DNA of 64,000 nt from Sedimenticola_A sp040506425 (GTDB lineage: Bacteria > Pseudomonadota > Gammaproteobacteria > Chromatiales > Chromatiaceae). The stretch is taken from the NCBI GenBank assembly GCA_965224515.1, contig OZ245051.1, positions 620,001 to 684,000 of the forward strand, written 5' to 3'. The notes under the pieces are model-generated. The model saw nothing but the letters and a program-made list of their open reading frames with translations, was not told the DNA's origin and ran no database searches. Each line of letters begins with the position of its first letter. The stretch's first letter is position 1. Below, piece after piece: positions 52,237 to 62,300 of this stretch. Position numbers and translations under genes: made by a program.

Positions 52237-52821
52237 ATGTCATATATCCTGGATGCATTGAAAAAAGTTGAACACCAGCACACTGCCGAAGGCCCTGGAC
52301 AGGCAGGCAACTTCGCAAATGTCCAGTGGCGCGCCGAGTCAAGGTCCAGGTTCAGGCCTGCGCTTGTGATGGCCGGGCTGATGCTCTCACTGGGCGTACT
52401 CCTCGGCCAGGGCATGGATTTTGGCTTTTTCAATGCAACGATCAAATCCTCTGTCGCCGAGACCACACGCCCTGAGCCAGCCGCGCCGACGCATCTGCCA
52501 GCAGTCATCCCGGAAGCTCCACCTGCACTATCCCAGGCGGAACCCGGGACAGAGGTTCTGCCTGACATCCCCCTGGACGCTGCTGTCGACACTCCGTTAG
52601 CATACGATATGCTTCCAAAGAGCCTGCGCACAGAACTGTCAGGCATGAAAGTCGATGCACACGCCTACGATGAAGATCCGGGACGCCGCTTCGTACTGAT
52701 AAACACCAGGCGCTACAAGGAGGGGGACATTCTTGATGAGGGACCTGAACTCAAAGCCATACGGGAGCACGATGTGCTGCTCAGCTACCAGGGGCATCAG
52801 TTCTTTCTCTCAAGATTATAG
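52237..52821 (+). CDS. gspB: General secretion pathway protein B (ExeB/GspB)
   Basis: A 194-aa bitopic protein: MSYILDALKKVEHQH is the signature start, then a helix (PALVMAGLMLSLGVLLGQGM), a Pro/Ala/Glu linker and the C-terminal T2SSB domain (VDAHAYDEDPGRRFVLINTR, EGDILDEGPELKAI, VLLSYQGHQFFL). It partners ExeA in secretin assembly. The frame is open back to 52105 within exeA, but the start at 52237 is clear. Confidence 0.93.
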   Translation: MSYILDALKKVEHQHTAEGPGQAGNFANVQWRAESRSRFRPALVMAGLMLSLGVLLGQGMDFGFFNATIKSSVAETTRPEPAAPTHLPAVIPEAPPALSQAEPGTEVLPDIPLDAAVDTPLAYDMLPKSLRTELSGMKVDAHAYDEDPGRRFVLINTRRYKEGDILDEGPELKAIREHDVLLSYQGHQFFLSRL

Positions 52822-52826
52822 GCCCC

Positions 52827-53798
52827 ATGCCTGATTCACACCGTTCATATCACCGGCTTCTCTTTATTGGGCTGATCCTGCTCATATCAGGCTGCGCAAG
52901 CAACGAGGCCCGGACAGGCTACACCGCCTATCTGCAGGGAGACTATGAGGCCGCTGCCAAACAGTGGACATCCCGGGCCGAACAGGGTGACCCCCAGGCC
53001 CAGTTCTATCTCAGCATGCTCTACCTCAATGGCAAGGGAGTGACCACAAACAACCGGGCAGGTATGGAGTGGCTGGGCAAGGCGGCGCAGGCGGGGCACG
53101 CCGCCGCACAGCTCAACCTGGGCAACCACCATTTCCAGGGACGCCATGTGAAACAGGACTACCTCCAGGCGGCCGAGTGGTGGGAAAAATCAGCTGAACA
53201 GGGGACATCCCAGGCGGCCTTCAACCTGGGCAACCTCCATTACAACGGATACGGGGTACCTCGGAACACCCAGGAGGCTATCCATTGGTACAAGTTGGCG
53301 GCACTGAACGGCAGCCGGGATGCAGAGCAGGCCCTGGCCCGGGTGGCCCCGCAAAATCAATTGAGAACAGCAGTGGCTGCCAAGCCCGACCAGCCCCCTC
53401 TCGCTTCGAAACAGGGGGCTTCAAAACAGCAGACGGTGCAGCCCCAGCCCGTTAAACAGACGATCGCTACTGCCATCCAAACTGAAATGCAAAAGGCTCA
53501 GCAGCCAGCCAGTACTGCCAATACGCCCCAGGCATGGATAAAGAGCCAGCCTGGAAAAAACTATACCCTGCAGATCATTGCGGCCGAGGACAGGGCAACG
53601 GTTGAGAAGAGAGTCACTGCCTCCAACCTGGAAAAAGATACAGTGCTGTTCCGCTTTTCAAAGAACGGGCGAACATGGTACGCAGCCACCTATGGCAGCT
53701 ACCCCTCATTTGCCAAGGCAAAAGAGGCGTCCAGATCACTGCCGGTGAGACCCTGGATACGCCGATTCGAAGGCATCCATAAAATCATGCTGCGATAA
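52827..53798 (+). CDS. Lipoprotein with Sel1 repeats and C-terminal SPOR domain
   Basis: A 323-aa lipoprotein: signal with lipobox LLISGC (Cys 23), three or more Sel1-like helical repeats (AEQGDPQAQFYLSMLYLNGK, AAQAGHAAAQLNLGNHHFQG, AEQGTSQAAFNLGNLHYNG), a Gln/Pro/Ala linker, and a SPOR domain (YTLQIIAAEDRATVEKRV, TWYAATYGSYPSFAKAKEA). SPOR domains bind glycan strands lacking stem peptides. It follows gspB by 5 bp, so it belongs to the exeA-gspB operon and may supply the wall-binding function missing from this ExeA. Confidence 0.88.
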   Translation: MPDSHRSYHRLLFIGLILLISGCASNEARTGYTAYLQGDYEAAAKQWTSRAEQGDPQAQFYLSMLYLNGKGVTTNNRAGMEWLGKAAQAGHAAAQLNLGNHHFQGRHVKQDYLQAAEWWEKSAEQGTSQAAFNLGNLHYNGYGVPRNTQEAIHWYKLAALNGSRDAEQALARVAPQNQLRTAVAAKPDQPPLASKQGASKQQTVQPQPVKQTIATAIQTEMQKAQQPASTANTPQAWIKSQPGKNYTLQIIAAEDRATVEKRVTASNLEKDTVLFRFSKNGRTWYAATYGSYPSFAKAKEASRSLPVRPWIRRFEGIHKIMLR

Positions 53799-53883
53799 AC
53801 CATTGCTGCCATAAAAAATCCGGGCACCGGATCAGCTGTTCGGGTTACTCTTTACTCCGAAAGAACAAGGCATGGAGTAAACA

Positions 53884-55545
53884 GTGGCATATAGAAAGCT
53901 GGATACAGATTACCTGCGCAGCCAGATTATCGGCGTCGACACCGAGATCGAGACACCATTCGGCAAGCGGCTCATGAGCTACGCCGACTACACTGCATCG
54001 GGTCGCAGCCTGCATTTCATCGAGAACTACCTGCAGCAGCTTGAGCAGTTATATGCCAACAGCCACACGGAAGACGACACAAGCGGCCGGGTAACCACCC
54101 AGCTGCTGCACCATGCAGAGCGCCGCATCAAGGAGATGGTCAACGCAGGACCCCACGGAAGAATCATAGCCTGCGGTACTGGGGCCACCGGAGCTATCGA
54201 CCGTATGCAGCAATTGGTGGGCGTCAAGCTGCCGGCTGCCAGCCGCCTGATACTCAACAACCTGCTCGACGGCTTTCTGGGAGATGAAAAATCAACCGGC
54301 TTCAAAGCCTACTGCCGTGATCATCAGCCGGTGGTCTTTGTCGGCCCCTACGAACACCACTCCAATGAAGTCTCATGGCGTGAAGGCATGGCAACCGTGG
54401 TGGAGGTTCGCCTCACCCATGACGGTGGTATCGACCTCGCGCACCTGGAACAGCTTCTACAGGACCCCTCCTACCAAAACCGGCTCCGTATTGGATCATT
54501 CTCCGCAGCATCCAATGTCACTGGAATGCGTTCGCCGGTCGATGACATTGCACGACTTCTTCACCGTTATAATGCCCTGGCCTTTTTTGACTTTGCCGCC
54601 TGCGCACCCTATGTCCCCATCGACATGAACCCGGAGAACTCAACCCCCGGTGATACATACTCACTGGATGCCGTATTCATCTCGCCTCACAAGTTTCTCG
54701 GTGGCCCTGGTTCCAGCGGCATACTGGTCTTCAACGAGCGCTGCTACCACCCGGAGCTCCCTCCGAGTATCGCCGGAGGCGGGACTGTTGATTATGTCGG
54801 TCCCAACGATCACGATTTCATACATGACGTGGAGACCCGTGAGAATGCGGGAACCCCCGGCATACTTCAGACCCTGCGGGCGGCTCTCGCCTTTGAGGTG
54901 AAAGAGGCTGCGGGCATTGTGACCATCGAGGCCAGGGAACAGGAGATGACCCGGCGCGCCTTTGAGCGCTGGAGCGCACACCCCGGCATCGAGATACTGG
55001 GCAATCAGGACCCCCTGCGACGCATCAGCATCATCTCGTTCAACATTCACGATCCAGGCGGAAAGCTGCTCCACCCCCGGTTTGTCACCGTGCTGCTGAA
55101 CGACCTGTTCGGCATCCAGACACGGGCCGGTTGTTCCTGCGCAGGCCCCTATGGCCACCAGTTACTGCATATAGACCAACAGACCGCTGACGAATACCGC
55201 AGCTGCATCATCCAGGGATACAGCGGCATCAAACCGGGTTGGTGCCGTATCGGTTTTCACTACGTCTTCGACGAACCTGAAGTGGAATTTCTGCTCGACT
55301 GTGTCTGCTTCGTGGCAGATCACGGCCATCTGTTTCTGAACCAGTACCGCTACGACCCCCACAGTGGTGTATGGGAACATGCCACCACACAGGCTGAAGC
55401 GCACAGCTTCTCCCTGGCTGAGGCAATGGATGCCGACGCGGTCAACATATCCGCCCTGAGCAGTGAGAAACGCAAACAATGCTACAACGAATACCTGAAC
55501 CAGGCACGAAACGCTGCTTGCAGCCTCGACAGCCATCCGGGCTGA
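53884..55545 (+). CDS. PLP-dependent class V aminotransferase, cysteine desulfurase-like
   Basis: A 553-aa fold-type I PLP enzyme. The cofactor lysine is Lys 270 in FISPHKFLGGPGSSG. YEHHSNEVSW supplies the ring-stacking His, and FDFAACAPYVPIDM the Asp and neighbouring loop. TRAGCSCAGPYGHQLLH has cysteines in the position of the SufS/CsdA persulfide loop, though spacing differs. The length is about 140 residues beyond a standard desulfurase, with a C-terminal extension after about 500. GTG 53884 is the start, with GGAG 8 nt upstream. Substrate is unknown. Confidence 0.85.
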   Translation: MAYRKLDTDYLRSQIIGVDTEIETPFGKRLMSYADYTASGRSLHFIENYLQQLEQLYANSHTEDDTSGRVTTQLLHHAERRIKEMVNAGPHGRIIACGTGATGAIDRMQQLVGVKLPAASRLILNNLLDGFLGDEKSTGFKAYCRDHQPVVFVGPYEHHSNEVSWREGMATVVEVRLTHDGGIDLAHLEQLLQDPSYQNRLRIGSFSAASNVTGMRSPVDDIARLLHRYNALAFFDFAACAPYVPIDMNPENSTPGDTYSLDAVFISPHKFLGGPGSSGILVFNERCYHPELPPSIAGGGTVDYVGPNDHDFIHDVETRENAGTPGILQTLRAALAFEVKEAAGIVTIEAREQEMTRRAFERWSAHPGIEILGNQDPLRRISIISFNIHDPGGKLLHPRFVTVLLNDLFGIQTRAGCSCAGPYGHQLLHIDQQTADEYRSCIIQGYSGIKPGWCRIGFHYVFDEPEVEFLLDCVCFVADHGHLFLNQYRYDPHSGVWEHATTQAEAHSFSLAEAMDADAVNISALSSEKRKQCYNEYLNQARNAACSLDSHPG

Positions 55546-55589
55546 TCATTCAATCAACGCCAAGCCAGGAAATAAATGCCTGCTATTTT

Positions 55590-55620
55590 GCTAATGACTT
55601 AAACTGCTATTATCATTAGT
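55590..55620. promoter_or_regulatory. AT-rich inverted repeat upstream of the REC/PAS/HD-GYP gene
   Basis: CTAATGA (55591-55597) and TCATTAG (55613-55619) are perfect inverted arms 15 bp apart, with a TATTAT between, about 60 bp before the next ATG. This could be an operator or part of a promoter. Confidence 0.35.
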
Positions 55621-55680
55621 AGCTTAGCAGTCCATGGATACCAGTCATTGAATACACTAGCCAAGCGGCGATCAGGAAGC

Positions 55681-57114
55681 ATGAAAACCATACTCGTCAT
55701 CGACGACGACCCTTCTGCCATCGACATACTCAACTCCTTCCTCGAGCAGGATTACAAGGTCGTTGCCGCCAAAGATGGCGAACGGGGGCTCAGCCGGGCG
55801 GACTCGGAAAACCCTCCCGACCTGATACTTCTGGACATCCTGATGCCAGGCCTCGACGGCTACGCTGTCTGCCGTAAGCTTAAAGAGAATTCCAGCACTG
55901 CACACATTCCCGTTATATTCATCTCGGTGCTCGATGCCGATTACGACGAAGCAAAGGGCCTTGAACTCGGCGCGGTGGACTACATAACCAAGCCCTTCTC
56001 TCCCGCTATAATCCATGCCAGGGTCAAGACCCACCTGGCGCTTAGCGAGGCCAACCAGGAGTTACAGCACCAGAACGAGCTGCTTGAAGCGGAGGTGCAA
56101 AAGCGAACCAGGAGCCTGCTGGAAACCAACTCCGCGCTCGAGGAGAATGAAGCCAAGTTCCGCAGCCTTGTGGACAACATTCCCGGGGCCATCTATCGCT
56201 GCACATTTGATTCCGAACACAACATCCAGTTCATCAGCGACGAGATAAGCAACATCAGCGGCTACCCGGCGGACGATTTCATCCACAACAGTGTGCGCAG
56301 CTTTCGCAGCATCATCCATCCCGACGACAGCACGGGCGTGGAGATCAAGATCGGAGAGGCGGTTGCCAACCGATCCCCCTATGTTCTGGATTACAGAATA
56401 GTCAACGTCGAGGGTGATACCCGCTGGGTCTACGAAAAAGGCCAGGCCTCCTACGAGGGTGACACTGCACTCTGGCTGGACGGTGCCATCTTCGACGCCA
56501 CTGCCGAGAAGCAGCAGCAGGAGCAACTCAAACGCAGCCTGAAGCAGGCTGTCCAGGCCGTAGCCCTGACCGTTGAAAAGCGCGACCCCTATACCTCGGG
56601 TCACCAGCAGCGGGTGGCGGAGCTGGCTTCCGCCATCGCTACCGCCATGGGAGTGGACCCTGATGTAACTGAGGGGGTCCGCATGGGAGGCCTGATCCAT
56701 GATATTGGCAAGATCTATGTGCCAGCCGAGATTCTCAACCGCCCGGGCAAGCTGAGTGAAAACGAATACCATATCATTCACACCCACACACAAGTGGGTC
56801 ACGACATCATATCCAAAGTCGACTTCCCCTGGCCTGTGAAGGATATGATTCACCAGCACCACGAGCGGCTGGATGGCTCAGGTTACCCCCAGGGACTGAA
56901 GGATGGCGACATCATCCTCGAAGCACGCATACTGGCGGTTGCCGACGTCGTGGAGGCGATGGCCTCACATCGACCCTACCGGCCCGGACTGGGTATCGAA
57001 AGAGCCCTGGAGGAGATTGAAACCAATAGTGGAAAGCTCTATGACCCGGAGGTGGTCGAGGCCTGCGTAAGGCTCTTCAGGGAAGAGAACTACACCCTGC
57101 CCCAGCCAGAGTAA
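55681..57114 (+). CDS. Response regulator with PAS and HD-GYP domains (c-di-GMP phosphodiesterase)
   Basis: A 477-aa cytoplasmic protein. Receiver domain 1-120 with VIDDDPSAID and phosphoacceptor Asp 52 (LILLDILMPGLDG). A coiled segment leads into a PAS domain (about 155-275, FRSLVDNIPGAIYRCTF). The HD-GYP domain covers about 290-477: HD at 340-341 (GLIHDIGKIYVPAEIL) and HHERLDGSGYPQG at 393-405, all canonical, so it should hydrolyse c-di-GMP. ATG 55681 has AGGAA upstream; a TTG at 55648 is less likely. It converges on the betaine-type binding protein gene. Confidence 0.93.
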   Translation: MKTILVIDDDPSAIDILNSFLEQDYKVVAAKDGERGLSRADSENPPDLILLDILMPGLDGYAVCRKLKENSSTAHIPVIFISVLDADYDEAKGLELGAVDYITKPFSPAIIHARVKTHLALSEANQELQHQNELLEAEVQKRTRSLLETNSALEENEAKFRSLVDNIPGAIYRCTFDSEHNIQFISDEISNISGYPADDFIHNSVRSFRSIIHPDDSTGVEIKIGEAVANRSPYVLDYRIVNVEGDTRWVYEKGQASYEGDTALWLDGAIFDATAEKQQQEQLKRSLKQAVQAVALTVEKRDPYTSGHQQRVAELASAIATAMGVDPDVTEGVRMGGLIHDIGKIYVPAEILNRPGKLSENEYHIIHTHTQVGHDIISKVDFPWPVKDMIHQHHERLDGSGYPQGLKDGDIILEARILAVADVVEAMASHRPYRPGLGIERALEEIETNSGKLYDPEVVEACVRLFREENYTLPQPE

Positions 57115-57182
57115 TGCAACAGCACTGACTCCCGGGGAGAATAGAAATCACCTTCAGCCGGGTGAGAATCCCCTGACCCGGC

Positions 57183-58244
57183 TCACTCCGCCAGCGACTG
57201 AATCACACCCGCCGCCACCTCCTCCGGCACCCATTGGACCCACTGGGACTTCTCACTACTCAGAAAGTGAACCGCCATCTCCCGGGCGCTGGCTCCCTTG
57301 TCCCGCTGCAGGGCAAGCAGTTCACTGACCTGCCTGCCGGTAGTTTCATAGTTGGACAGAAATTCAGACAGCCTGGGCGCCTGTCGCTGAAACTGCGCAC
57401 TAACGGCAATACCGACATCTGCAACAGGATAGGCGCAGGCCTTTGGATACTCCCTATCCTCGTTCAACCCCTGCCAATCCTGCCGGTTGAAAGCCGGCTC
57501 TTTGAGCATGACCAGGTCATATTTACCCAGAATCCAGGTCGGCCCCCAGTAATAGGCCAGGAAAGGCCTGCCCTGCTCATAGCTGTCGACAATCGCCTTG
57601 GTAAACTCCTCGGATGATTTCGGACGGTAATTGGAATAGTGCTCTTTCAACCTGTACGCCCTGAGTTTGCGACTGTTGATGGTGGCGCAACCCCACCCGA
57701 ACACACAGTTGATGAATCGTCCCTTGTCCTGGCGCTCAGGATCCTTGAACAGTAGCTTGTACCTGGCAAGATCGCTGATCGAAACCAGGTCCGGCGCGCT
57801 GGGCTCGATACCCCTTTCGGCATCACCCTCGACAAGGTAACGCGGAACAAACCAGCCCTGCACGGCATCGGGGAAGTTGGTACCCAGATGCACCACAGTC
57901 CCCTCTTCCATCGCCTCGCTCCAGGCATCACCGTAGTTATCAGCCCACACCTCCATCATGACGTCGATGGAACCCCGGGCCAGGCCCTTTACCAGGGGAA
58001 TGCTGGTCCCAGGCATGGCATCGGTTTGGCAGCCATAACCCTTCTCCAGGATATAACGTGCAACGGCGGTATGGATCCGGTTGCTGTCCCAGTTCAGGTC
58101 GGCAAAGACCACCGGGCGCCCGACTTCGCACTGTTGTGCCCACAGGGGCATTGAAAACACCAGGAGCAGCAGAGCTGTAAGCATCCGCAATACCAACCGG
58201 CCATAACCTGTCGCTGTGTTGTCAAAAGCATTGGGAACATCCAT
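57183..58244 (-). CDS. Orphan glycine betaine/choline-type periplasmic binding protein (OpuAC/ProX family)
   Basis: A 353-aa exported protein: signal core RMLTALLLLVFSMPLWA, cleavage before QQCEVGRP. The mature part has VVFADLNWDSNRIHTAVA, PGTSIPLVKGLARGSIDVMM, EVWADNYG and PFLAYYWGPTWILG; several Trp/Tyr residues could form a quaternary-amine cage, as in ProX/OpuAC. No permease or ATPase gene is near. It lies 16 bp after a REC/HD-GYP gene; the outermost ATG (58271) would overlap that gene by 11 bp. It may serve as a ligand sensor for the adjacent kinase (inference). Four Cys are notable. Confidence 0.85.
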   Translation of the reverse strand: MDVPNAFDNTATGYGRLVLRMLTALLLLVFSMPLWAQQCEVGRPVVFADLNWDSNRIHTAVARYILEKGYGCQTDAMPGTSIPLVKGLARGSIDVMMEVWADNYGDAWSEAMEEGTVVHLGTNFPDAVQGWFVPRYLVEGDAERGIEPSAPDLVSISDLARYKLLFKDPERQDKGRFINCVFGWGCATINSRKLRAYRLKEHYSNYRPKSSEEFTKAIVDSYEQGRPFLAYYWGPTWILGKYDLVMLKEPAFNRQDWQGLNEDREYPKACAYPVADVGIAVSAQFQRQAPRLSEFLSNYETTGRQVSELLALQRDKGASAREMAVHFLSSEKSQWVQWVPEEVAAGVIQSLAE

Positions 58245-58260
58245 TATCTGCACACCCCGC

Positions 58261-59337
58261 TCAGTCCTCATCCTTATACTCTGCTGCGATCTGCAGAAAT
58301 CTATCCTCTAAATCACGGAAGACATCAACCACGTCCGGACAGAAGTGGCTGCCACTGCCCTCCAGGATAATCGCCCTGGCCTCTTCATGACTCATGGCAG
58401 CCTTGTAGACTCGTTTGCTTATCAGGGCATCATAGACGTCCGCCACCGCCATCAAACGGCCTGCCAGTGGAATCTTCTCGCCCTTGAGACCATTGGGATA
58501 GCCGCTGCCGTCCCATTTTTCATGATGATTGGCGGCAATATCCCCTGCCACGTCGAAAAATGAACTGTCGCCATCCATCATCTCCGCCGCCTCCAGCAGC
58601 GATTGGCGACCCAATGCAGCATGGCCTTTCATGACTTCAAACTCTTCAGGAGTCAGGCGTCCGGGCTTGAGCAGTACCTCGTCCGGTATACCCACTTTAC
58701 CGAGGTCATGCAGGGGGGCGGTTTTGTAGAAAAGCTCCACCATCTCGTCTGTCAGCTCATTCTGATAGCGTGGGTTCTCCTGCAGCCGCTCTGCCAGCAC
58801 ACGCACGTAGTGCTGGGTGCGCCGTATATGGTTGCCAGTCTCCATATCCCTGGTCTCTGCCAGGGACGCCAATGCGAGAACAGTGGCATCCTTGGTCTTC
58901 TGCAGTTGCAGAGTGCGCAGGTAGACCAGGTGCTCCAGGTTGTCGAGGGTATCTTTCAGGATCAGGTGGGTCTTGACCCGTGCGCACACAATAGCCGGGG
59001 AGTATGGTTTTGTTATGTAGTCCACTGCGCCGAGTTCCAGCCCCTTGCGCTCATCCTCCACTTCGTTCATGGCGGTAACGAAAATAACGGGGATGCCCCG
59101 GGTCTTCTCGTCATCCTTCAACCGCCGGCACACCTCGTAGCCATCCATTTCAGGCATCATGATATCCAGCAGGATAAGGTCGGGAGGATTGTCCGACATG
59201 GCGATCTTCAGCGCCCGCTGGCCATTGACCGCTGCCTTGATCTTGTATCTGTCGTGTAGCACACCGTCGAGTACATCTATATTCTCAGGCACGTCGTCGA
59301 CAACCAATATGGTTTTCTGGCTCACATCAACCGTCAT
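58261..59337 (-). CDS. RpfG-type response regulator: receiver plus HD-GYP
   Basis: A 358-aa protein. Receiver: LVVDDVPENIDVL, Asp 58 in LILLDIMMPEMDG, and Lys in YITKPYSPAI. HD-GYP domain: APLHDLGKVGIPDEVLLKPG (HD 210-211) and HHEKWDGSGYPNGLKG (271-286) with GYP at 279-281. Predicted c-di-GMP phosphodiesterase controlled by phosphorylation. Its ATG overlaps the stop of the hybrid kinase by 1 bp (TGATG), so that kinase is the likely phosphodonor. Confidence 0.94.
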   Translation of the reverse strand: MTVDVSQKTILVVDDVPENIDVLDGVLHDRYKIKAAVNGQRALKIAMSDNPPDLILLDIMMPEMDGYEVCRRLKDDEKTRGIPVIFVTAMNEVEDERKGLELGAVDYITKPYSPAIVCARVKTHLILKDTLDNLEHLVYLRTLQLQKTKDATVLALASLAETRDMETGNHIRRTQHYVRVLAERLQENPRYQNELTDEMVELFYKTAPLHDLGKVGIPDEVLLKPGRLTPEEFEVMKGHAALGRQSLLEAAEMMDGDSSFFDVAGDIAANHHEKWDGSGYPNGLKGEKIPLAGRLMAVADVYDALISKRVYKAAMSHEEARAIILEGSGSHFCPDVVDVFRDLEDRFLQIAAEYKDED

Positions 59338-62300
59338 CAGTCAATCTCCAATTCAACGTTCAGCTCCCCGGCAATACGGCCCAGCACAACCAGGGCCTCA
59401 CCAAAGTCGTAGTTCTCAATAAGTGACTCTATCTCATCAAACCCATCACGCAATGCGGCTGCGCAGCACTCTTCACGCAGGGTTGCAAGGTAGCGGCTTG
59501 CCGCGGTGTCATCATCAGCCAGCAGGCTGGCCAGCTCATTTATCCTGGGACCCAATTTAGCCAGGTCGATATCGCGGTCCTCTGCTTCCGCTCCGCTCCT
59601 GGCTGACGGGTGCTCCAACTGGTCTATCGCTTCAAGGACCTGCCCAAGGGCCTCACGCACCTCGCCCATCTGCCGCTGCACACAATCCTCGCTGTCCTTC
59701 TTGATGCACTCTTCCAGGTCACGGGCCGATTCGAACAGCCTGCGCGCACCCAGGTTGCCCGAAACCCCCTTCAGGGTGTGAGCGATACGCCTGGCGGTAT
59801 CCAGGTCGCCCATCTCCAGGGCCTTCATCACCTCTTCCGGCACATTCGACTGGTTTTTCTGAAATTTTTTCAACAGCTGCATGTAGAGCTTCAGGTTGCC
59901 ACCGACATGCTTGCGCGCATCTCTGACATTGATCCCCTGAATGGTGGGGAACTCCCCCCCGCGGCCCGCTGCCACCAGGGACTGGGTATCCGACTCCGGC
60001 TCCATGATTTTGGGTGTTACCCAGTGAAGCAGTGCCTGGTAAAGATCCGCCGGATCAATGGGCTTGGCCACGTAGTCATTCATACCCGCTGCCAGGCACT
60101 TCTCGCGATCGCCCACCATGGCATTAGCGGTCATGGCGATAATCGGCAGGTTCTCCAGGCCGGGAATCTGGCGTATCACGCGGGTCGCCTCGAATCCGTC
60201 CATAACCGGCATCTGGATATCCATGAGCACTGCATCGAACTCCTTGCCGGCCACCAGCTTCACCGCCTGGCGTCCATCGTGTGCCTCCTCTGCATTCAGG
60301 CCCGCCACTTTCAACAGTTCGTGAGCCACCTGGCGGTTGATCTCATTATCCTCCACCACCAGTATGTTGGCGCCCTGAATGGTCGAGACCGCCCGTACAC
60401 CGAGATCCTGTTCAGCCGGATGGGACTGCTCGGTTTCCTCCTTTCGACCCAGGGCGACCATCACGGTATCACTCAGCACGGCGGGACTGATGGGTTTGAG
60501 CAGGATGCCGGCCAGGTCCAGCTCCTGGGCCTGTTCTATGATATCTTCCCGGCTGTAGGCGGTAACCAGCACAATTGCCGGCTGGGTTTTAAGGCTTTGT
60601 TCACATAGGATGCGGCGGGTGGCTTCAACACCGTCGATACCCGGCAGGCGCCAGTCCATCAACACCAGGTCGAACCCCTCCTGTCGCAGGCACTCCTCCA
60701 CTGCCTCTTCCCCTGAAGAGACAAGAGATACATTGAGCCCAAGTGAACTCAGCATCCCCTGCAGTGTCTCCCGGGCCGCGGCATTATCGTCCACCACCAG
60801 CGCACGCAGACCCTTGAGTTCTTCCGTGTTCATCAGCGCCACTTGACGCTGCCCGCCATGCAGACCGAAACGGACGGTGAAACTGAAGGTACTCCCCTCG
60901 CCAGGCACACTCTCCACGCCGATGTCACCGTCCATCATCTCCACCAGGCGCTTGGAGATGGCAAGACCGAGTCCGGTACCGCCGTAACGGCGTGTGGCTG
61001 ATGCATCGGCCTGGGTGAAGGGCTTGAACAGCTTCGCCTGTTCCTGTTGGGTAATACCGATACCGGTGTCGGTGATGGAAAATGCCAGCTGGGCGCTGTC
61101 AGCCGAAGCCTCGTCGAGCTTCACCGAAACCACCACGTCGCCCTTGTCGGTGAACTTGATGGCGTTGCCGCAGAGGTTGAGCAGTACCTGCCCCAGGCGC
61201 AGGGGGTCCCCCACCAGGGCATCAGGCACATCAGGATCAACCCTGAACATCACCTCCAGCCCCTTGCTGTTGGCCTTGTGGGCAACCAGGGAGGAGAGAT
61301 TGCGCAGTACGTCCTCGAGATAGAAGTCCGAGTCGTCAACCACCAGCCTGCCTGCCTCGATCTTGGAGAAGTCGAGTATGTCATTGACGATGCGAAGCAG
61401 TGATTCCGAGGAGATGCGGATCTTGCCCAGGTAGTCGCGCTGCTTGGGGTTGAGTTCCGTCTGCAGCGCCAAGTGGGACATGCCGATGATAGCGTTCATG
61501 GGGGTGCGGATCTCGTGACTCATGTTGGCCAGGAACTCGCTCTTGGCCCGGTTTGCCGCATCCGCCGCGTCCCTGGCAAGCTGCAGGGTCTCCTCCGCCT
61601 CTTTGCGTCCTGTGACGTCATGGGCGATACCTTCCACCGCAACCACTTTTCCACTCTTGTCCATGACCGGCACTTCAGAGACATCAAGCCAGCGGATGGT
61701 GCCGTCCTTGTGATGAAGCTGCACCTCGTAGGCGGGCTGACGCTCTCCCTGCAGTGAGAGTTCCGTATGCCGTTCGGCCTCTTGGTTAACTGGATGATCG
61801 GTCATGGATGTCGAAAAGTGGGTCAGAAACTCTTCAGGCAGCCAGCCAAGCACATTGGAAATGGATGGACTGACATAAGTGAAAACCCCCTCTGCATTAT
61901 GGGCATAGAAGAAGTGATCGGAAGCCAGACCCTCCACCATGGAGCGGTACTTCACCTCGCTGGCTCGCAGCTCCTGCTCCGCCTCCCTGCGCGCAGCCAC
62001 CTCATCCTGCAAATTGAGCATGGCCGCCTCGAGCTCCCCCGTGCGCTCCTTTACCCTCAGCTCGAGGCTGTCATGGGCCTTGCGCAGTGCCTGTTCCGCT
62101 GTCTGCTGCGCGCTATAGAAGCGGCCGCTGGCTTCTATATAGCGATTTGCTGTGGCCACCAGCTTCCCAAGCTCGTCATGCTCATGCCCCCTGGGCAGCG
62201 GCAGCGATTCACCCTTGGCCTTGCCGGGCTCCAGGTGCCCCAGGCTTGCAGTTACCCTGCCGAGGGGGAGCCCCACCAGGAGCAGGAAAACAACCAACAG

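Noticed and set aside
57156..57183. Hairpin AGCCGGGT/ACCCGGCT as a terminator for the betaine-type binding protein gene
   Set aside because: It overlaps the stop codon, has a 12-nt loop and no T run on the correct side, so termination is doubtful.
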